From contig NZ_JAKILB010000006.1 of the NCBI RefSeq assembly GCF_023283895.1, positions 124,001 through 188,000 of the forward strand: a stretch of DNA of 64,000 bases, given 5' to 3'. A program made the position numbers and the translations under genes. The DNA comes from Shewanella pneumatophori (GTDB lineage: Bacteria; Pseudomonadota; Gammaproteobacteria; Enterobacterales; Shewanellaceae). Position 1 is the first letter of the stretch. Each line of letters starts with the position of its first letter. This document shows, piece after piece, positions 29,512-38,560 of the stretch. The notes beneath the pieces are model-generated. The model worked only from the letters and a program-made list of their open reading frames with translations, was not told the DNA's origin and searched no databases.

Positions 29512-29548
29512 AAGTAGATGATTACTGTAATACTGTGATCATCTACTT
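29512..29548 (+). terminator. possible terminator of the psp-ycj operon
   Basis: Perfect 11-bp arms (29512-29522 and 29538-29548) around a 15-nt loop, just after the ycjF stop. The tail GTGCCTTTTC is only weakly T-rich, so it may be an operator-like or 3'-stabilising hairpin instead. Confidence 0.5.
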
Positions 29549-29937
29549 GTGCCTTTTCGAGCTAACTTTGTGGCTAGAGTTAGCTTAGTTCTATCTCGTG
29601 TCTGCTCAGTTAGTCTAGTTGCCTTAACCTTATATTTAACCGTTATTTTTTGATCCCACATCTTAAATTCCTTTTGCACGCCTTGTCTGTAACATTTGTT
29701 TTACATGTCATCCGGGGGGAATTATCTGCTTTTAGTTTGAATTTTAATTCGCTTCGTCCATGTTGAGTTATGAGTACTAGCCGATCTTTGTCGTTACTTC
29801 TGAAGTTTGTGTTTTAAGTAACAGCGAAAAGCAATAACTAAAAACAGAACTGGCTTTGCAGCTTGTAGCTTTGTGTCGAGAAAGATAGCAGGGCGAAAAC
29901 AGCAAGTAAAAAGCGCTTTGAATAAAGGTAGAAACGT
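29549..29937. other. intergenic region upstream of methionine gamma-lyase
   Basis: About 390 bases without a supported gene. It should hold the promoter of the following gene. I looked for MetJ boxes (repeats of AGACGTCT) and a SAM-type riboswitch and saw neither. Confidence 0.4.
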
Positions 29938-31116
29938 ATGCAAGATAAATGGCAACTTGCCACTAAGGTGATTCACGCAGGGCATGAACACAATGAGACT
30001 GGGGCATTGGTAACACCTTTGTGCCAAAGCGCAACATTTATTTTTGATAATGCTCAGCAAGGCGGCGCCCGTTTTGCTGGTGAAGAACAAGGTTATATTT
30101 ATACCCGTTTAGGTAACCCAACTACGGCAGAGCTCGAGCGTAAAATTGCAGTTTTAGAGGGCAGTGAAGCGGCAGCTGCAACAGGCTCTGGTATGGCGGC
30201 TGTATCAGCTGCACTGTTAGCTAATCTAAACTGTGGTGATCACCTTGTTGCTTCTAACGCGGTTTATGGATGCACCTTTTCGTTGATGAGTTCTTTATTA
30301 GCTAAATTTGGCATAGAGGTTAGCTTAGTCAACTTTAGTGATAAAACCGCGATAATCGATGCTGTACGTCCAAATACTAAAGTGATTTTTTGCGAAACGC
30401 CGGTGAATCCTCATTTAGATGTATATGATCTGCAGATGATTGCTCAGATAGCTAAACAGCACAATTTAATCAGTATCGTTGATAACACCTTTATGACGCC
30501 ATTATTACAGCAGCCAATAAAGCACGGTATTGATATTGTTATCCATAGCGCGACTAAATACTTAAATGGACATGGTGATGTGATTGCCGGTGTAATTTGC
30601 GCAAGTGAACAACAAATGCAAGTTATCAAGTACGAAGTATTAAAAGATGTAGGCGCTGTTTTATCACCCCATGATGCATGGTTAATTTTACGTGGTCTAA
30701 AAACCTTAGATGTACGAATCGAAAGGCATTGTGACAATGCAGAAAAAGTCGCTGAATATTTAGCAACGCATCATAAAATATCTAAAGTTTATTATCCTGG
30801 ACTTAAAAGTCACCCAGGACATCATTTGTTAGGCCAGCAAATGCGCAGAGCTGGTGGTGTGATAGCGTTTGAACTTAATGCAAGCTTTGAGCAATCACTC
30901 GCCTTTATTAATCAATTATCGCTGTTTTCCATTGCCGTTAGTTTAGGTGATGCAGAATCATTAATTCAACATCCTGCGTCGATGACACACTCTCCTTATA
31001 CTGAAGAACAAAGGTTAGCAGCGGGAATTAAAGATAATTTACTTAGAATTTCAGTTGGTCTGGAGTCAGTTGAAGATATTATTCAAGCGTTAGAGCAAGG
31101 CCTAGAAAGGCTTTAA
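29938..31116 (+). CDS. megL: methionine gamma-lyase
   Basis: PLP enzyme splitting L-methionine to methanethiol, 2-oxobutyrate and ammonia. Its 392 residues follow the Cys/Met metabolism PLP-enzyme fold: TRLGNPTTAELERKIAVLEG near residue 59, GSGMAAVSA near 88, the PLP Lys in SATKYLNGHGD near 206. The residue that separates methionine gamma-lyase from cystathionine enzymes is a Cys in the loop NAVYGCTFSLM (near 114), and it is present. Monocistronic. Cystathionine or homocysteine lyase activity is the main alternative. Confidence 0.88.
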   Translation: MQDKWQLATKVIHAGHEHNETGALVTPLCQSATFIFDNAQQGGARFAGEEQGYIYTRLGNPTTAELERKIAVLEGSEAAAATGSGMAAVSAALLANLNCGDHLVASNAVYGCTFSLMSSLLAKFGIEVSLVNFSDKTAIIDAVRPNTKVIFCETPVNPHLDVYDLQMIAQIAKQHNLISIVDNTFMTPLLQQPIKHGIDIVIHSATKYLNGHGDVIAGVICASEQQMQVIKYEVLKDVGAVLSPHDAWLILRGLKTLDVRIERHCDNAEKVAEYLATHHKISKVYYPGLKSHPGHHLLGQQMRRAGGVIAFELNASFEQSLAFINQLSLFSIAVSLGDAESLIQHPASMTHSPYTEEQRLAAGIKDNLLRISVGLESVEDIIQALEQGLERL

Positions 31117-31186
31117 GTGATATGTTTCATGGATATTTTGAGTAGGGCGGCTTTGTAGATAAGGTAATATTTGCCTTATAAAAAGT

Positions 31187-31210
31187 CGCCCTGCCTTTAA
31201 TGGCAGGGCG
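31187..31210 (-). terminator. bidirectional terminator between megL and the SLC13 gene
   Basis: A 9-bp GC-rich stem (31187-31195 with 31202-31210). On the minus strand it is followed by ACTTTTTAT, suiting the SLC13 gene; on the plus strand the tail is only GTTTAATT. Confidence 0.7.
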
Positions 31211-31216
31211 GTTTAA

Positions 31217-32611
31217 TTAGATTTCCCAGAATGTATGCGCAATGATGTAAAGCACAACCATACTGATAAAATTAATGATAACCCCTGCTTTCATCATCTC
31301 TGATTGCTTGATGTATCCAGAGCCATAAACAATAGCATTTGGCGGTGTTGCTACAGGAAGCATGAAGGCACAAGAAGCGGCGATGCCAATTAATACTGAT
31401 AGCATTACTGGCGATAAACCAAGTGCTTCGGCAATAGCTGCAAATACAGGTACGAGTAGCGCAGCACTTGCAGTGTTACTTGCAAACTCAGTTAACATTA
31501 CAACAAAGGCAATCACGGCAAAGGTGAAAAGTGCCATATGTGTGTTACCAAAAATATCGGTGATCCAGTGTGCTAAAAATACGCTGGTACCTGTTGCCTT
31601 CAACACTGCACTTAATGTTAGACCACCACCAAATAAAATTAGTACACCCCAATCTGTAGTCGTTTCAATTTTTTTCCATTTAACAAGGCCAAGGCCAGCA
31701 AGTAAAACCACTGCGCCAAGTGCAACTATGGTATCAAATTTTGAGATCCCACCTAACGCCTGAGAAATAGGTTTACTGAAAATCCAGCAACAGACGGTGC
31801 TGATGAAAATAAGTAAGGTTAACTTACCTTGAAAAGTCAGTGATTGCTTTTCTGTATTTAGCTCACAAACCATTGATAAGTCTGGCTTAAGATATAGATA
31901 CAGGGCAATTAACATCATAGGAAGCATGATCGCAACGGTAATTAGGCCAAACTCGAGCCAGTCTGCAAATGAGAGACCTACTTGCGCAGCAGCAATAGCA
32001 TTTGGGGGGCTACCAACTAAGGTTCCAATACCGCCAATGTTTGCTGAGTAAGCAATGCCTAATAATAAGAATAGGTAAGTACTTTTGTGCTGTTTAATAT
32101 CAATCTGATGCAAGATCCCAAGTGCTAACGGCAGCATCATAGCGGTTGTGGCCGTGTTACTGATCCACATGGAAAGTCCCGCGGTGATCCCGAATAACAT
32201 CAGGCAGGCCACCGATAAGCGCCCTTTAGAGGCGCCCAGAACTTTTTGGGCGATCAACTTATCAATGCCTTGATGATTTAACGCGGCAGCTAAAACAAAA
32301 CCACCGAAGAAAAGATAAATAATAGGGTTAGCAAAGTGGCTCATTGCTGATTGGGTTTCAAATACGCCAAACAGCACGGCCATAATAGGGATTAAAATTG
32401 CGGTAATACTGATATGGATAGCTTCTGTTAACCACAAAATAGCGGCAAATACCAACATTGCCAAACCTGTATTAACGCCTTCTTCAAAGGGAAGAAAGTT
32501 ATACATTAAAAACAACAACAGGATATCTGCAGCAAGAATGATCAAGTTCTTTTGCTGTTTAGACATTTTAGTATCGGTGGTGTCGGGTATTTTGGTTGAT
32601 TCAAATGACAT
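31217..32611 (-). CDS. SLC13/DASS-family sodium:carboxylate (or sulfate) symporter
   Basis: Inner-membrane secondary transporter, 464 residues with about 11-12 hydrophobic segments. The ATG at 32611 ([10 protein letters not shown]) has an AAGGG ribosome-binding site 8 bases away; an in-frame upstream start lacks one. The two DASS substrate/sodium signatures are seen as [13 protein letters not shown] with [12 protein letters not shown], and [14 protein letters not shown] with [12 protein letters not shown] (SNT plus PPNA pairs). These motifs fit the C4-dicarboxylate/citrate/sulfate group; the substrate cannot be chosen from sequence. It is divergent from the comEA-like gene and a possible CRP site lies in the gap. 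Confidence 0.88.
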   Translation of the reverse strand: MSFESTKIPDTTDTKMSKQQKNLIILAADILLLFLMYNFLPFEEGVNTGLAMLVFAAILWLTEAIHISITAILIPIMAVLFGVFETQSAMSHFANPIIYLFFGGFVLAAALNHQGIDKLIAQKVLGASKGRLSVACLMLFGITAGLSMWISNTATTAMMLPLALGILHQIDIKQHKSTYLFLLLGIAYSANIGGIGTLVGSPPNAIAAAQVGLSFADWLEFGLITVAIMLPMMLIALYLYLKPDLSMVCELNTEKQSLTFQGKLTLLIFISTVCCWIFSKPISQALGGISKFDTIVALGAVVLLAGLGLVKWKKIETTTDWGVLILFGGGLTLSAVLKATGTSVFLAHWITDIFGNTHMALFTFAVIAFVVMLTEFASNTASAALLVPVFAAIAEALGLSPVMLSVLIGIAASCAFMLPVATPPNAIVYGSGYIKQSEMMKAGVIINFISMVVLYIIAHTFWEI

Positions 32612-32851
32612 TTGAATGTCCCTTATTATTTTAAGTTGGCTCACTCTAATTCAGCTTTGACTAAGTTCAAAATCTGTTGTCGCGTTAAAAATTTACCGTT
32701 TTGACCGCTGAAAATAGTGATGCGATTCACGTATATTTTGGTTTTGTGATGATTAAATATGAAGCTTGTGCTGATTTTTCGAAATTTACTCATCAAAACA
32801 TCAATAATTCGATAATCGTCCCAAGTAACTGAAAGTTATTTGTAATACATG

Positions 32852-32873
32852 AAGTGTGATCGCGATCTATTTA
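32852..32873. promoter_or_regulatory. candidate CRP site
   Basis: A left half TGTGATC (32855-32861) and a weaker right half GATCTATTT in the right spacing for a 22-bp CRP operator. It lies 241 bases upstream of the SLC13 start and 145 before the comEA-like gene. CRP control of carboxylate transporters is common in this group. One half is imperfect. Confidence 0.35.
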
Positions 32874-32996
32874 GTTGCGAGTGCGGTGTGATGGTGGGCG
32901 TTTGATAGCGAAAAGCTAGACTATGATCTACCTTTTGTTGGTGGCCATGGAAATGGATTAAGGCCATTAATGTTAGGAAAATACAAAGGAGCAATT

Positions 32997-33299
32997 ATGT
33001 ACAAACATATTTTATCTGTTTTTATTCTTTTAAGCTTACTTGCTTTTTCGGTTGAGGCGGCACCTAAGAAAGTTGATGTTGCACCTACTTCTGAGTCGAG
33101 TCAGTTGCAGTTAGTTAAAATTAACAGTGCAACGGTAACCGAACTGGCAGCATTAAGCGGAGTTGGTGAAGCAAAGGCTCAAGCAATTGTTGAGTATCGT
33201 AAAGTTCACGGCAACTTTAAATCGATTGATCAACTTAATGAAGTTAAAGGTATTGGAGAAAAGCTGATAGAGAAAAACAGGGCCAGTTTGAGTCTATAA
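32997..33299 (+). CDS. ComEA-family helix-hairpin-helix DNA-binding protein
   Basis: A secreted 100-residue protein: signal peptide (about 1-20, ending SVEA-AP), a short linker, then a ComEA-type double HhH module (INSATVTELAALSGVGEAKAQAI and GNFKSIDQLNEVKGIGEKLIE). ComEA proteins bind double-stranded DNA in the periplasm and pull it inward during natural transformation. The ATG at 32997 with an AAAGGAG site is chosen over an earlier in-frame ATG at 32970. No other competence gene adjoins it, though a ComFB-like gene lies 7 kb away. Small HhH proteins of this kind are widespread and need not mean competence. Confidence 0.85.
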   Translation: MYKHILSVFILLSLLAFSVEAAPKKVDVAPTSESSQLQLVKINSATVTELAALSGVGEAKAQAIVEYRKVHGNFKSIDQLNEVKGIGEKLIEKNRASLSL

Positions 33300-33350
33300 G
33301 TGGCGCTGGATTTTTCAAGTCAGTTCTTCAAAGTTGTTTTTCAAGTCGAT

Positions 33351-33373
33351 AAAGCCCTTTTTAAAGGGCTTTT
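33351..33373 (+). terminator. terminator of the comEA-like gene
   Basis: 10-bp arms (33351-33360 and 33363-33372) with a 2-nt top and a short T tail, about 50 bases after the stop and upstream of the ffs promoter. Confidence 0.75.
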
Positions 33374-33426
33374 GTTTATAGAATCGTCGATTGAACCCAA
33401 TATAGGCTAAGTTACGTGATAATCAC

Positions 33427-33455
33427 TTGATTGCTGGAGATGCATAATAGATAAT
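33427..33455 (+). promoter_or_regulatory. ffs (SRP RNA) promoter
   Basis: TTGATT (33427-33432), a 17-base spacer and GATAAT (33450-33455). Transcription would start near 33462, leaving about 30 bases of 5' leader, in keeping with 4.5S RNA being made as a precursor trimmed by RNase P. Only this copy of ffs has such a promoter at the right distance. Confidence 0.6.
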
Positions 33456-33493
33456 GCACTCGTTCTTTAGAGCAAGCCTCTAATAGAAAGCAG

Positions 33494-33605
33494 TGGTGAC
33501 CCTAGGGTCCCCCCGCAATGATAACTTGTGAACTCGGCCAGGCCCGGAAGGGAGCAACCGCAGCAGGCGACTCATGTGCCGGGGTGTGGCTCTAGGGGAG
33601 CCTCC
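33494..33605 (+). ncRNA. ffs: 4.5S signal recognition particle RNA (functional copy, at the left island junction)
   Basis: The conserved SRP domain IV loop is present (GGCCAGGCCCGGAAGGGAGC then GCAGCAGGCGACTC), which binds Ffh. The outer stem forms between the 5' arm (CCCTAG, 33500-33505, plus the C run) and the 3' arm (CTAGGG, 33592-33597). The 5' arm and promoter survive only in this copy, so it is the working gene. Exact ends are estimated. Bases 33508-33608 are repeated perfectly at 39858-39958, so its 3' part was supplied by the integrated element. Confidence 0.88.
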
Positions 33606-33608
33606 AAA
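33508..33608 (+). repeat. 101-bp direct repeat, left (attL)
   Basis: Identical over 101 bases to 39858-39958. The match starts within the 5' arm of ffs and ends three A after the mature RNA. It is the left attachment junction of the island; the crossover lies somewhere inside. Confidence 0.92.
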
Positions 33609-33671
33609 CTAAAGTCTAATCAAAGACTTATCTCAGAAAGACCTCAGGTGATACACTTGGTGGTACACTCG

Positions 33672-34922
33672 ATGAGAAATAGTTTATCTAAAACTCCCCC
33701 ATATTTGTTCCAATCTCGTCATGGCATTTGGTATGCGCGAATAGTCGTACCCGAAGCTCAACAAAGCTCCCTTGGTAAGCGTGAAATCAGAAAGTCGTTA
33801 GCGACTAGAGACCGTCTTGAAGCCGTTCGCAAGTCTTGGCAGGTGTTGAGTCAGTTACGCAGTGTTGCTGAAGGTGATACTCAAGGCACGACTGAGACTA
33901 TTCATTCTCAAGCCTGTACGCAAGAAGTCTTAAGACCTGCCAAGGTTTCTGCTCCCACTATTACTACCCAAAGCAACAGCAGTCATCCTAAGCTCCCAAG
34001 ACTCAGCCAAGTAGCTGAAGAGTTTTGCCAAGAGAAACGTAAGCAAGGCGCATGGTCGCCACACAGTGAACAGGTTAACCGTCAGACCTATAAAGATATG
34101 ATTGGTCTCCTAGGTGATATACGTCTTGAACAGTTCACACTGGCTAAGGCATTAGAGTACAAGCGACACTTCTCATCTAAAGCTGACCTTGCAGTCTCTA
34201 CAGTTAATAAGCGGCTGACTCGAGTCTCTGCACTATTACAGTGGGCAGCTATTCATTACGGCATCAGTAACCCGATGGTTGGCTTAAGTATTAAGGTGTC
34301 GGCAAAGGTTAAAGCCTCTAAGGCTCGAGATGCTTTGAGCGAGACCAAAATCAGACAGCTATTTAGGGAAATCCCATCAACTACTGAGCATAAGATGCCT
34401 TATCGTGCATGGTTGCCAAGGCTTGCTGCTTATACTGGTGCAAGGCTAGGGGAATTAGCTCAACTATATATAGATGACTTTACTGTTATTGATGGTTATC
34501 CCTGCATCCACATTAGAGCGACACATCCAGATCAGTCCATTAAGACCGCGACCAGTGAACGTGTCATCCCTATTCACCCTAAGCTAATCGCTATGGGCTT
34601 CCTTAAGTTTGTCGACAAGCAACAGGCTAGCGGACACGAGCGACTATTCCCAGAACTTAGGAAGATATCGACTCGTGGTTATTCACATCAGGTCTCTAAA
34701 TGGTTCTACACCTTTAAGCCTAAGTTAGGCTGGGGTGAGCGAGACACCTTACATGGTATTCGTCATGCAGTGGCTACTCAGCTCAAACGTAAAGAGTTTA
34801 GCTCTGATATGGTCGCAGGTTTGCTTGGTCATTCTCATGGCTCGATTACTTTTGACCGCTATGGCAAAGAATATAAGATAGAGAACATATTGAAGTTAGT
34901 GAAGGCGTTGGATTGGGAATAG
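33672..34922 (+). CDS. tyrosine recombinase / site-specific integrase
   Basis: Integrase of the island, 416 residues from the ATG at 33672. The N-terminus has the PYLFQSRHGIWYARIVVP strand pair of DUF6538-type integrases, then a SAM-like core-binding domain (about 115-220) and the catalytic domain. Catalytic residues seen: Arg258 (YTGARLGEL), His361 and Arg364 (HGIRH), His387 (GHSHGS) and Tyr397 (FDRYGK). The reading frame stays open upstream through ffs to 33528, but that part is RNA gene; a TTG at 33657 with AGGTG upstream is an alternative start. Its closeness to ffs suggests transcription with or from the ffs promoter. Confidence 0.92.
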   Translation: MRNSLSKTPPYLFQSRHGIWYARIVVPEAQQSSLGKREIRKSLATRDRLEAVRKSWQVLSQLRSVAEGDTQGTTETIHSQACTQEVLRPAKVSAPTITTQSNSSHPKLPRLSQVAEEFCQEKRKQGAWSPHSEQVNRQTYKDMIGLLGDIRLEQFTLAKALEYKRHFSSKADLAVSTVNKRLTRVSALLQWAAIHYGISNPMVGLSIKVSAKVKASKARDALSETKIRQLFREIPSTTEHKMPYRAWLPRLAAYTGARLGELAQLYIDDFTVIDGYPCIHIRATHPDQSIKTATSERVIPIHPKLIAMGFLKFVDKQQASGHERLFPELRKISTRGYSHQVSKWFYTFKPKLGWGERDTLHGIRHAVATQLKRKEFSSDMVAGLLGHSHGSITFDRYGKEYKIENILKLVKALDWE

Positions 34923-34962
34923 AAGAAAGGTTTGAGTAATGATTTAAAGTAGCTACTTTGGC

Positions 34963-36228
34963 TCAAGCCAGCATCTTATTATCAGACTCATTTAACCAAT
35001 TCTTAAACAACTTTCGCATACGAGGGCATACAATAAACAAGTGCATAGGCTCACCTTTACGTATACAACCACGCCATATGAGCTGGAGCATTTCTGCTAA
35101 GGCATATTTGTCTTTGTTGAAAGAAACTCCTTTATTTTTACAGTGGTTATAAATAGCAGGGTTTTCAAACTTACTAAGAGCATAGATTACTGCAGTTTTG
35201 TCAGCATAATCGTTAGTAGCTCTGCAAGTTGAAGCGACCCAAAGTGACTTGCTGTATTTTGCTCCCTTAGCTTTAGCTTTTCCTGACTTGATACGCTGAC
35301 CATTCTCATCTTTGTCAACCCAATTATCCTTTGGGCAAGTAATGAGAATATTTTTAGAGGTTAGTTTTCTGTTGGTCACGAAGCTTGTAATCAATGCAGC
35401 AATAGGCTTGATGACTGTGGGACGTGCTTTACTCCACCACGTTTGAGTTAACGAAGCTCGGGTATCCTTTTTAGGCTCAAACAACTTGATGTTGTCGCGA
35501 GCTATTTGCTTAAGCTCAGTCTCATTGCGCATTAAGGCAATCTCATGGGTAATATCCTGTGGCTTGATGTCATGAATACGACAATAGTGGGCAAAAATGG
35601 TGCCTTCCCATAGGTAGGTCATACAGATAACTTCTTCAAAGGAAGATAGGATACTGATTGGATACTGGTGTATGAGGGTTTCACCACCGATCAAGTACAA
35701 GCTTTGGTTACAACAGTCCTCTGCAAGTGCTTTCTCTCTTGCGTCATCAATAGCAGCAATAGGGAAGCTCGCACAGTTCCAAGTTATAAGGCCGTCAGCC
35801 GCTACAGATAAGGCTTCCGACTCTATCAAGGTTCTAAGTCGATGGCGTCCAAGAGGCGGAGGAACTTTGATTGCCTCCACTGCTTCATCTATGACAAGGA
35901 TGTAGCCCGCAGCATTAATCTCGTCAGCATCAGAGTGACTGAGATTTTGGAGTGTTGCATGTGTAGTGACCACATTATATCCATTGAGAATTAGATCCAT
36001 GAACGAATCCTTTTTGCTTCGCCCCATCGATGTAGGCTGCTGAAAGTTTAGCTCGGGGCAGTCTTGTTGAAAGCGTTCGAGTTCAGATAAAAGAGGGGAG
36101 ACATACACAAACTTTGAGGCTAGTGCCTTATCCTTCATGTATTGCTGAATCGCGGTGCTCTTTCCTGCGCCCATCATCGCATCAACGACTTTTAAATTTA
36201 CTGTATGTTGCGTGGTGTTAGTTTTCAT
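34963..36228 (-). CDS. P-loop helicase-like protein of the island
   Basis: A 421-residue protein from the ATG at 36228. A Walker A motif AMMGAGKST (residues 17-25) and a DExx-type Walker B LVIDEA (111-116) with hydrophobic strand order VYVSPLLSEL and NVVTTHATL match superfamily 2-like helicases or phage/plasmid replication helicases. The C-terminal part has GCIRKGEPMHLFIVCPRM, reminiscent of helicase motif VI with its Arg. I cannot name the family; a replication-initiation or DNA-translocation role is inferred. It converges with the integrase, 40 bases between stops. Its 975-base upstream gap is rich in short repeats. Confidence 0.7.
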   Translation of the reverse strand: MKTNTTQHTVNLKVVDAMMGAGKSTAIQQYMKDKALASKFVYVSPLLSELERFQQDCPELNFQQPTSMGRSKKDSFMDLILNGYNVVTTHATLQNLSHSDADEINAAGYILVIDEAVEAIKVPPPLGRHRLRTLIESEALSVAADGLITWNCASFPIAAIDDAREKALAEDCCNQSLYLIGGETLIHQYPISILSSFEEVICMTYLWEGTIFAHYCRIHDIKPQDITHEIALMRNETELKQIARDNIKLFEPKKDTRASLTQTWWSKARPTVIKPIAALITSFVTNRKLTSKNILITCPKDNWVDKDENGQRIKSGKAKAKGAKYSKSLWVASTCRATNDYADKTAVIYALSKFENPAIYNHCKNKGVSFNKDKYALAEMLQLIWRGCIRKGEPMHLFIVCPRMRKLFKNWLNESDNKMLA

Positions 36229-37236
36229 ATGGTTGTATCCATTAGGTTTAAGTAAGCGCACTCATCAAGTCCCATCCACACAAAGGCCAAACAGCAAAGG
36301 ATACTTCCTAAGTGTGGTCTCGAGTGAATGCGCTTAACTAAATGCTGTTTGAGTTATAGGTCTTGGGTGACCTCGGTGTTGGTTGCCGTGATTTGAAGGA
36401 ATGACAGCTGGGATTAAGTTGATGCAGCTAACATCTACTTATTTTCATTCCATTAGTCCGCTTTGAGCGTGACTATATTGCTTCGCTATTATTATTGGTT
36501 CTTTTGGCTATAGCGCCATAGTAGTATAAGTTTATTAGGTGTTATTGATATTGACCGCTTCGCTGAGTTATATCTTAAGTATCAGACCTAAGTCTCAAGT
36601 CTATTAACGATGTAGTGCATATAGTCCTTTATAAACATATGGTTACGAAGGTCTTATGCTTATTGTCGAAATAAAGCAGCATACAAGACTAAAGGCTACT
36701 AAGTTATGGACTTAAGTTAAGGTGACTCTGGAAAAGGATAAATATAGCTTAGGTAATTTCTTTAACTTTAGTTAGGCTTTAAGTACTTTTAATTAGGTCT
36801 ATAGTCTTATTGCTAGTTTTACCTATAGTCTATGAGCATCTTTAAAAGGTTGCTTTTCTATAGGGTGGGAGTTGGTTTAAAACTGTCTATTTAAATATCA
36901 TAAGACTACTATATCTAGAGTCTGGAATTAGCTACTAATAATTTTTAGTATTACGTTCAAAGACACTTGCCTATAGTCTGTAAACATGTCGATTTTGAGC
37001 ACAAAGTTAGTTTGGTTTTCACTCGGTGACTGATGGTCTTTTATAGGTATGGAGTGGCTTGGGTTGTCTGTAAGCGGGGATCTGAAACTAAAATAAATAT
37101 AAGGTCGACAAAAACAGGTAGCCACAGACAGATAAGCACCTAAAGATCTTAAAGGATCTGGAGTGGCTCATATTGCTTCATGGCTACCATTGTACTAAGC
37201 GAGGTCTAACGTGCCTCTACGGATCATTTAGAGGGC
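36229..37236. other. island intergenic region with recurring TATAGTC motifs
   Basis: About one kilobase with no credible gene. The word CTATAGTCT or TATAGTC recurs, e.g. at 36799, 36823 and 36970, with a relative ATATAGTCC at 36619, and the whole is AT-rich. Such clusters next to a helicase-like gene can be iterons or origin elements, but no regular spacing is seen. Confidence 0.4.
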
Positions 37237-37809
37237 TTACAGCTCCTTATTCCAGTGCCTCTTGATGGTCGCTAATGATAGACCTAGCTCTTGAGCAGCC
37301 TTGGCTTGGGATAGACCATCGGCTCTAGCTTTGAGCACTGATTGAGTCGTACCTTTTGCTACTGGTCGGCCTAAGGTTTTACCCTCTGCTTTAGCTCTCG
37401 CAAGACCCTCTTGTGTTCTCTCGACAATCCTAGACTTCTCGAACTCAGCAAAGGCAGTCATAAGACTAAGCATGAGCTTTCCCTCTGGGGTACTGAGGTC
37501 AGATACTGGCAGGTCTAAGGATTGTACTGAGACACCTTTCTCTGTCAGCATCTTTATGGTTTGAAGCACATCAATAGCGTCTCGTCCTAAGCGGTCAAGC
37601 TTCAAGACTACCAATCTGTCACCAGCCTCAAGTTTGTGGTCGACTAGTTCCTTAAAGGCTGGACGAGCCATAGCTGCGACACCACCAGATATAGATTCAC
37701 TTATGATGCGAGTATCAAGTAGGTCAGCGACTCTCTCCTTAAGCTGGTGGGCTTGTGTTTCAGCGTTCTGCTCAACGGTAGATACACGACAGTATGCAAA
37801 GGTTCTCAT
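37237..37809 (-). CDS. serine recombinase (resolvase/invertase family)
   Basis: A small serine recombinase, 190 residues from the ATG at 37809 (MRTFAYCRVST). The nucleophile is Ser10 in YCRVST; the conserved LVVLKLDRLGRDAIDVL with its catalytic Arg pair and GKLMLSLMTAFAEFEKSRIVERTQEGL, the long E helix, are intact. A C-terminal helix-turn-helix (about 150-185, GLSQAKAAQELGLSLATIKRH) binds DNA. It may resolve multimers of an excised circular form, or invert or excise a segment. Inverted-repeat res sites were not identified. An upstream extension to 37851 lacks similarity to the family. Confidence 0.9.
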   Translation of the reverse strand: MRTFAYCRVSTVEQNAETQAHQLKERVADLLDTRIISESISGGVAAMARPAFKELVDHKLEAGDRLVVLKLDRLGRDAIDVLQTIKMLTEKGVSVQSLDLPVSDLSTPEGKLMLSLMTAFAEFEKSRIVERTQEGLARAKAEGKTLGRPVAKGTTQSVLKARADGLSQAKAAQELGLSLATIKRHWNKEL

Positions 37810-37948
37810 TAGGTTAGTCTCAGTGAGTGGTGTCATAAACGGTGTCAACAATAATCTTGAGTGTCATTAATGTCAATGGGTAATTTGTTGATACCTGCTG
37901 GCGGTCACTTATGATGGTGTCATCTAACGATGGTTTGTTGAGCCTAAG

Positions 37949-38560
37949 TTATGAGGTTAGTTTCTTTATCAGTAACGAGTCTCTAGCGTATATTGAGGCG
38001 GCAATAAACAAAGCATCCCAACTATCGTATTTTGTATTGAGTCTAATGTGGTTATTCCACTCTGCTGACTTCAGGTGGTCCGCAGTGAAGTTTTGGATTT
38101 TAGATGCAACTACTAACTCTTCTAATGTCAGAAAGTTTGAGCACAGTGCTAGGAACTCAGGAGTGATAACGTTTGAGAGCATGTCACTCATTGGCTTATC
38201 TTTATCAAGAGATATTTGATTAAGGCAGGTGTTACATACAAGGTATAAATCTTGCCGAACAACAATAAAGTTCTTCCTATCGCGCAATGAAAACGCCCCC
38301 TTGCAGTGTTGGCATTGGTGCAAGAACTGACCTTGTGGTGATAGGACTAAACCGATTTCATTCAGCATTGATTGGCAGGAGCTACACACAACACCTGAGT
38401 GGCCGTGTAGGTCAACTTTGTACTTGTCAGCTTGATAGTTAATTTGCGAACTACATCTTGCACAAATTGAGTTGGACTTTGAAGAATAATGGGAGATTAT
38501 CCAGATAAGGGTTATCAGGGGGCCAACTATGGTTAATAGAGCAGCCAGCTTATCGTTCAT
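37949..38560 (-). CDS. membrane-anchored tandem zinc-ribbon protein, unknown function
   Basis: A 203-residue protein I cannot assign to a family. One N-terminal membrane helix (about residues 5-23) is followed by two zinc-ribbon modules: C33/C36 with C59/C62, and C83/C86 with C109/C112, all CxxC knuckles. The C-terminal 80 residues are alpha-helical with no motif. It is divergent from the Abi_C gene, with about 255 bases between, and lies in the island. Two-ribbon proteins with a membrane anchor recur in bacterial defence loci, but that link is inference. Confidence 0.6.
   Translation of the reverse strand: MNDKLAALLTIVGPLITLIWIISHYSSKSNSICARCSSQINYQADKYKVDLHGHSGVVCSSCQSMLNEIGLVLSPQGQFLHQCQHCKGAFSLRDRKNFIVVRQDLYLVCNTCLNQISLDKDKPMSDMLSNVITPEFLALCSNFLTLEELVVASKIQNFTADHLKSAEWNNHIRLNTKYDSWDALFIAASIYARDSLLIKKLTS

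Noticed and set aside
29549..29937. SAM riboswitch or MetJ box ahead of methionine gamma-lyase
   Set aside because: No K-turn or pseudoknot pattern and no AGACGTCT repeats were found.
33528..33671. Open upstream extension of the integrase reading frame through ffs
   Set aside because: The stretch is the conserved SRP RNA, so the open frame is a by-product; integrase similarity begins at about 33672.
36229..37236. CRISPR array or phage cos site in the island spacer
   Set aside because: Repeats are short and irregular, with no constant spacer length; no cas gene is present in the window.
37911..38219. 102-residue plus-strand frame opposite the zinc-ribbon gene
   Set aside because: The opposite strand encodes a coherent protein with paired CxxC motifs, so this frame is the shadow.
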